Below, piece after piece: positions 58,788 to 64,000 of a stretch of DNA of 64,000 nt. Position 1 is the first letter of the stretch. Every line of letters starts with the position of its first letter. Source of the DNA: Schistocephalus solidus. Lineage: Eukaryota; Platyhelminthes; Cestoda; Diphyllobothriidea; Diphyllobothriidae. Both the position numbers and the translations under genes were made by a program. Location of the stretch: contig WEDG01004211.1 in the NCBI GenBank assembly GCA_017591395.1, forward strand, positions 62,001 through 126,000. Reading direction: 5' to 3'. The notes under the pieces were generated by a model, which saw nothing but the letters and a program-made list of their open reading frames with translations, was not told where the DNA came from and did no database searches.

Positions 58788-61719
58788 CTGCAGAGAATAG
58801 TTATCAAAAATTTTGACACGGATAGGGCTATGTCCTAAAGCAAAGGCATGATAAATGGATGGTCCGCGGACGAGGCAACTACCAGAGATGCATTAAGGGT
58901 TGAAAACTCGGAGATATACAGCACATAGTTATGAAATTTTGGAGCAACTAGTCAAAGAAAAGGAGGTTTCATAGGGAGCGAGATGGTTGTGAAACAAGAT
59001 GACGAAAGGCTAACAAGTATCACTTGGGGAGTTCTAAAATTCAGAGGCTGAAAGGTGAGACGGAATGCAATTAAAAAAGACGGAGAAAAGCCAACACAAT
59101 CGACGGTAAAAACAGCGAGACGGGATATATGCAAGAGAAGAACGAAAAATGGTAGAGAAAGAACCAGACGGACTAGGAAAGTCGGCTTTACCACCACCAG
59201 TTCCGGTGTGGTTTTGTTCATGCACCTTTGTACTACAGACGATTATATATTGAAATATATTAATAACATACTCTTTTCGGGTCCGAAATTTCAGAAAAGT
59301 ATAACAAAACGACTGGGGATTGGAATTATCAAGAATTGTTCATTCGCTATCGTAGGCCAGTCACTACTTGACCTAGGATAGGAAACACCTGTGGCTTGTA
59401 CTAGGAATAACTACATTGTCATGTGAATGATATACGAAATGGAAAGCGGCAGGTGACTGTGGATCGATTGAGCCAAATGCCTGATCATAAACTGACATGG
59501 GCTCAACCATAAGACCCTCCGGAGGCTATGATCAGGGCATGGCTGGCTTATAACAGCAAATAACCCAGATAGTTATTTTAGCTACCCTTCTTTATTAGTA
59601 TTTATCGGGAGCAAGTGGCCACTGAGTCAGACGTTTCATCATGCGAACTACGGGCCAAGCCTTGTCGGTTGGGTTCCAACGACTAGACACAAGAATAGAA
59701 CCCCTTGGGTAACAGGGGCGCGGTGCTGCGTAAAATTAAAGGAAGGGTAAATATTCCCACGACATAGTCCTAACCTTAAGACTAACTCTATTATCCCCGG
59801 AAATTAGCTCAAAAACCCCGAAACAGGGGAAGGGGTTCCCCATTCTGTGTCTTGCCATTTCAAGTTCTTAGAATCCGGTTTCATTTCCGACAACCCCCTC
59901 CTCCCCCCCGAAACAGGGGGGGAGGGGTCCAGAGTGTAGTGACTGACAAAGGTAAATAGCCCGTGTACGCGTGCCATACACGACCTAGTCGCTACAGCTC
60001 GAATCTTGCATGAGTGGGGGTGCCATAGAGGCAATAGTAATAAGGAATAATCACATGACTCTCAGTCCTGAGAGGGAACGTTGGTTGACACTCTTTCAAA
60101 CCACGACTCTTAGCACGTTGGTAAGGGTTTAAGCACCTCAGATTTATAATAGTGCGGAAGGCTTAACAGAGCCTTCGTGATTTGCATCCTCTGTGGTCGA
60201 ACGAGTATACACATTAACAAAAAGTCCAAGCGGAAACGTTCGCACAGGCCGAAAAACATTTTTCCATGTATTTTTCGTGGCATCTAAAATCACGCCCAAA
60301 AGCCATCTCCGAAAAGGCTAAGAGCCTAACCCATTTCAGGGAACCAGAAAGCCCTAAAATCATCCACAAATAAGGGTGGATGCGGACGCACGGAAGTCAG
60401 CTGTAGTGAGTGCAACATAACTGTATGCAACTGAGAAATTGAACAGAAATTTGAATAGCCAAACACCCAACCTATTAACCATTTACATTCGGCACGATCT
60501 CAAAGAACACATTTCGTGACACGGTGTCCAAGTAAGTAAGCTCAGATGGATGGATAAGTTCTGCATATTTAGGCATACAGACGGAAGGCTTATTTTTTTC
60601 AGTTAAGGCATATTTAGAAAGTTCCCTCAAGGAAAGAAAGGACAGGCACACGCAACAGAAGAAAACACTGACAATATCAAACCCTTGTGATTGGAAGTTT
60701 AACTTGCAATTAATGCTACGCGAGAAATCACAAAGGACAAAAATTGGCTTTGGAATTTTCAACGGGCGGCCCTAACCTACATTATTAGGGTGGACACGGA
60801 ACCACTGGCTCACCAAAACAACTATCCCGAACAAGTAATTTTAACTGAAACAGCAGCTACTAGAAAAGAGACTTCAAAAATTCACCCCTGAATGCTTTGT
60901 TACTTATAGGTCCGTCATGCAGCTACAGGTTGGTAGCAAACGTCAAATGAGTGAACATGGAGTATAAATATTTGCAGTCACTCTAATAAGGTTGGCATGT
61001 CGAGATTGTACAAACCTAAATAGTACCGTACACCGTTTTGAGGTCTTCAATGAGACACTCGAGCACAATAAGTGCGAACAACCATATTATGGTAGCTGAT
61101 AGCTTACGATAAGTCGGTTTGCTCTTAGTTCTCATTATTACGGGTTCACTCTCAAGTGAACCTTTAAGATAATGGGTCAGTACTGCAGAGGTGAAATTGT
61201 GCTTAAATTATTCTCGAGACGGATGAGAAAACGACTGCCATCCGGCGCAAAGACATATGAGGACACAATAAGTCACCACCTCTGACGCCTGGAATATTGG
61301 TGAGATGGAGAGGCTTAGTAACGAACGGCACCGGGCGAACGAAAGAACAGCGAAATACATAAGTGGTCGATAGACGCAGTCGAGATCTAATCACTATTGG
61401 CTGAGAATGCCTATTGGAGGATTCAGGCACATCCGCTAACCAATAAGAACAACGCGCTTTAATATAGGCTTCGTTAACAGTGTGTTTCCTCCAATGCACG
61501 GGCGACGAATGAGTAATGCTTGAATTGTGCGCTCTTTCTGGTTAACGGACGCGACCCTCCAGGCTAATGTACCGATGTCAGCAAGGCCATTAAAGTAGAG
61601 TTTGTATCCAAAATAGAGTAAATAGATAGGGCTACAATAAACGCAATTTTTCAGAAAATACGTGGAGGCTCAGAAGAGAATGAATCAAATCCAAGGGGTT
61701 ATTGTGGTCAGAGCCAGGT
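58788..61719. other. No gene recognised
   Basis: A minus frame at 60475-60700 (ELSKYALTEKNKPSVCMPKY) follows a good pyrimidine tract (CCTTTCTTTCCTTGAG) but has a weak donor. It could be an upstream exon. At 59730-59810 a CCTAACC/GGAAATTAGCTC block resembles 41.6 kb. At 59815-59935 CCCCGAAACAGGGG occurs twice in a GC-rich patch. Confidence 0.35.
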
Positions 61720-61785
61720 TTGCTAATAGAAGCGAAGAGGCGAGTTCCAGGACGTAGTGGCGAGGAGGGAGACACAATCCCTGGA
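61720..61785 (+). repeat. Terminal fragment of the hammerhead foldback family
   Basis: GCTAATAGAAGCGAAGAGGC, GAGTTCCAGGACGTAGTGGC and GAGACACAATCCCTGGAA match the reverse complement of 51365-51305. Only the outer end is present, and the hammerhead-like part is missing. Confidence 0.6.
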
Positions 61786-64000
61786 AAGCGGTGAGAAGTG
61801 GTCAGAGATAATTAACGAGTAGGGGTAAGAACCAACAAGAGGGAATTCGTTAAAATAGCCGGAGGAAATTGCTGTGAGGTGTTACGAAAACGAGCCTCTA
61901 CTGGTAGCCCCAAATTGTCATGCCTCAACCAAGTTTAACAAAGGCGACCGCCCAAAGTTTAAATCTGTACACTTTGGCGAGTAACTAGAATAGTCCTAAA
62001 CCGAAACTTTAAAGGGAGATCATAGTTACTGTTATCTCATAGCCGTGTACATAGAAAACAGATCCAGCTCCGCAATTGGTGCCTGGTTGTTCCAGAATTT
62101 GTTGGGAAGTAACAAATAAGCGGACACACGGTATTTAGGCCTAAATAAGGCGCCGATACCCTTGCAAATGCTATTTAACAGAAAAACTATTCACAAAATA
62201 TGTGTTTGCATCCTTACGAAGTACTTGTCTTGGAAACGATTGAAGACAGTTTCTGAGAGAACCGACGGGTAGAATGGGCGAAGGCTATGGAGGTTCTCAT
62301 CGTCAAACTACTGGGGTTTACCATAAGTCAATGAACAATACTGCGGTAATGTATCGAACAGAGCTTTCTACCTTCAGCCTCAACCCTAAGCAAACATTCG
62401 CGATAGACAATCAACATTTACCCATGTGGATGAATAGTCTGGTCTCTACACTGCTTAACTGCGTAGATAAGAGGTCAAGTCCACTGGTCTGAGGCTCAGG
62501 CTCGTAAAAGAGTCTATTGATGTTGGCAATTAGCGAATGAGGAGACATTTTTGTGACTGTACAGGCAATTAAAGGTCTGTGTTGGAAAATCCGGATGCTT
62601 TTGGGTACACTGTATGTCGATTGATGGAATTTTTAGACAAGGCCCCACAAATATCGCACCTTTGAGTACTATTGTCTTATGTTTGATTATGGACAAGTGT
62701 ATCGAAAAGCCCTGACGAAGCTGAAGCCCAGGACTGAGAGAGAGTACAAAGAAAAAGGTTCAAGTCAGATAATTGAGGTATTGCAATCTTTGCGCCTGAA
62801 ACATCATCAGTTAAAAGGGTGTAGGTTTGACAGAAAAATACGATTTCGAATCGGTGCTTCACAGATTTTAAAAGCCCTGGAATATCACGCTACATAATTT
62901 GAGGAGGTAAAATGACGCGTGGAATAGCTCGCCTAGGCACTAAAAACAGAAATATCAAGCATTTGCAAGGAACTATGTTCGAAAGTTGAAAGCTTTCCCT
63001 AAAGGGATTGCAAATAGTATCCAAATAGGAAAGGAGAAATAGATATAACAAACTGCATAACCTCTTCAAAAAATAATATCCATAGCCACGTAAGGTAACG
63101 GGCACTAAGAGCTAGGCCGAAGCCCATAGCAATGCTTCCATAGAAGATTGCCCTACTGAAAACACTTTAAAAAATAAAAAAGGTTGCTGACCCGACTTCT
63201 TGGAATTAAAGTGGGAAAAATTGAGTTTACTAACATGATCAATGACCTTTAACACAAGGCTTTGGCATTCAATTTGTATCTTCTTTACAACTATATAGAA
63301 AAACGACATTATAACCACTAGGAACCGAGCAACCGTAAGCACGTAGCTAAGGGTTTACTGACATTATTTACAATATCTATTCAATCGAATGGTCTTCGCC
63401 GAATTTCTCAATGCACGCGGATAAGGTAGCCACATTCGTTACACATTGAAGGGAACAAAAATGCAATCGATAGCCAGATTATGAGGATTCAGACACGGAA
63501 TCAGAGGCTAGGCGGGGTAGAAACTATAAATTCGAAGTAGAAGACAAAAGTAGTACTGCCTCAAGTTCACCTACAGAAATCAAACAAACAGGTAACTTTT
63601 GAAAGACGACAGAGAAAAAGGAAGACAAAAGGATGAAAACCTAAAATAAAACTGAGGCTCCATTTCAATCACCATTTCACGCAGAGATAGCCTTTCAAGC
63701 ATTCTATGAGACTGGAATAAATGGGTGGACAAGGCAAGTCAAATCACCACCGGCCAACTGGCGATTATACTGTCAGAAGATTAGTGCAGCAGGCGACAGT
63801 AAAATTTCACGGCTGATAATAACAATGTCAGCTTGCAAGTTTTCAAGCAAACATTTTATAACCCTTGCGAAAGGGAACAGGTAAGTCGAAAGAAGTTAAT
63901 TATGGGCGTGCGTTGCACGTGATTTTTCGAATTTTACTTGCCAAAGAAGACTAATTTAGAATACATTAGGCTCTTTGTGTGCGTCTGAAAATGGCACAAT
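61786..64000. other. No gene recognised
   Basis: A minus acceptor-like tract (TTTCTTTGTACTCTCTCTCAG near 62735) precedes a short open frame at 62733-62677, but no domain or donor supports an exon. Nothing else. Confidence 0.35.

Noticed and set aside
59610..59660. GAAACGTCTGACTCAG on the minus strand as another hammerhead
   Set aside because: GAAAC-GTC is present, but no CUGAUGA strand and no stem II could be placed upstream.

Overview
The window reads as intergenic and intronic DNA from a large, repeat-rich metazoan genome, most likely a tapeworm of the Diphyllobothriidea (Spirometra, Schistocephalus, Dibothriocephalus type). The best clue is the non-LTR retrotransposon at 28.8-32.2 kb. Its RTE-like endonuclease and reverse transcriptase run into a tail of C2H2 zinc fingers with repeated GLVGHLRIHRTETGEPVPGAP-like spacers, an architecture I associate from memory with these worms. 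Reading frames are short, coding pieces have GT-AG borders, and tRNA-derived SINEs, Penelope-like, CR1-like and Gypsy-like fragments are frequent. There are no bacterial operons, rRNA genes or CRISPR arrays.

Layout. 0-6 kb holds scattered SINE-like repeats. 6.2-8.7 kb is the 5' half of a Gypsy-type LTR element: a putative LTR with three 164-bp tandem repeats, a tRNA-Trp-type primer site, then gag, protease and the start of RT, cut off after GDYR. 8.9-13.7 kb carries Penelope-like, CR1-like and mariner-like fossils. 14.6-16.5 kb has two copies of a tRNA-derived SINE. A second CR1-like copy lies inverted at 21.2-22.4 kb, next to a 52-unit (AG)n tract. A lone TPR-encoding exon at 27.86 kb is followed by the RTE element (28.8-32.2 kb), which is flanked by LTR-like direct repeats. 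35-44 kb is a patchwork of SINE families plus one Penelope-like GIY-YIG remnant. 45-59 kb contains most of a minus-strand gene for a long Ser/Thr/Pro-rich protein. Four solid exons have matching phases, and one or two more are possible at the 3' end.

The most interesting layer is RNA-level. The 3' end of the tRNA-derived SINE (copies at 1.6, 14.7, 16.4, 27.5 and 34.6 kb) reads as a hammerhead ribozyme: CUGAUGA, a small stem II with compensatory changes between copies, GAAA, and a palindromic stem III next to CCAGTC. A second, different hammerhead-like motif (CUGAUGA-N-stem II-GAAAC-GUC) lies in foldback elements at 10.1 and 51.1 kb and alone at 34.9 kb, in a window that also holds three Penelope-like protein fossils. 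Hammerheads are known in schistosome Sm-alpha SINE-like repeats and in Penelope-like elements. The two sets here would be tapeworm counterparts, with structures read by eye and activity untested.

All mobile-element proteins seen are broken. The only host coding sequence I can support is the minus-strand gene and the TPR exon.
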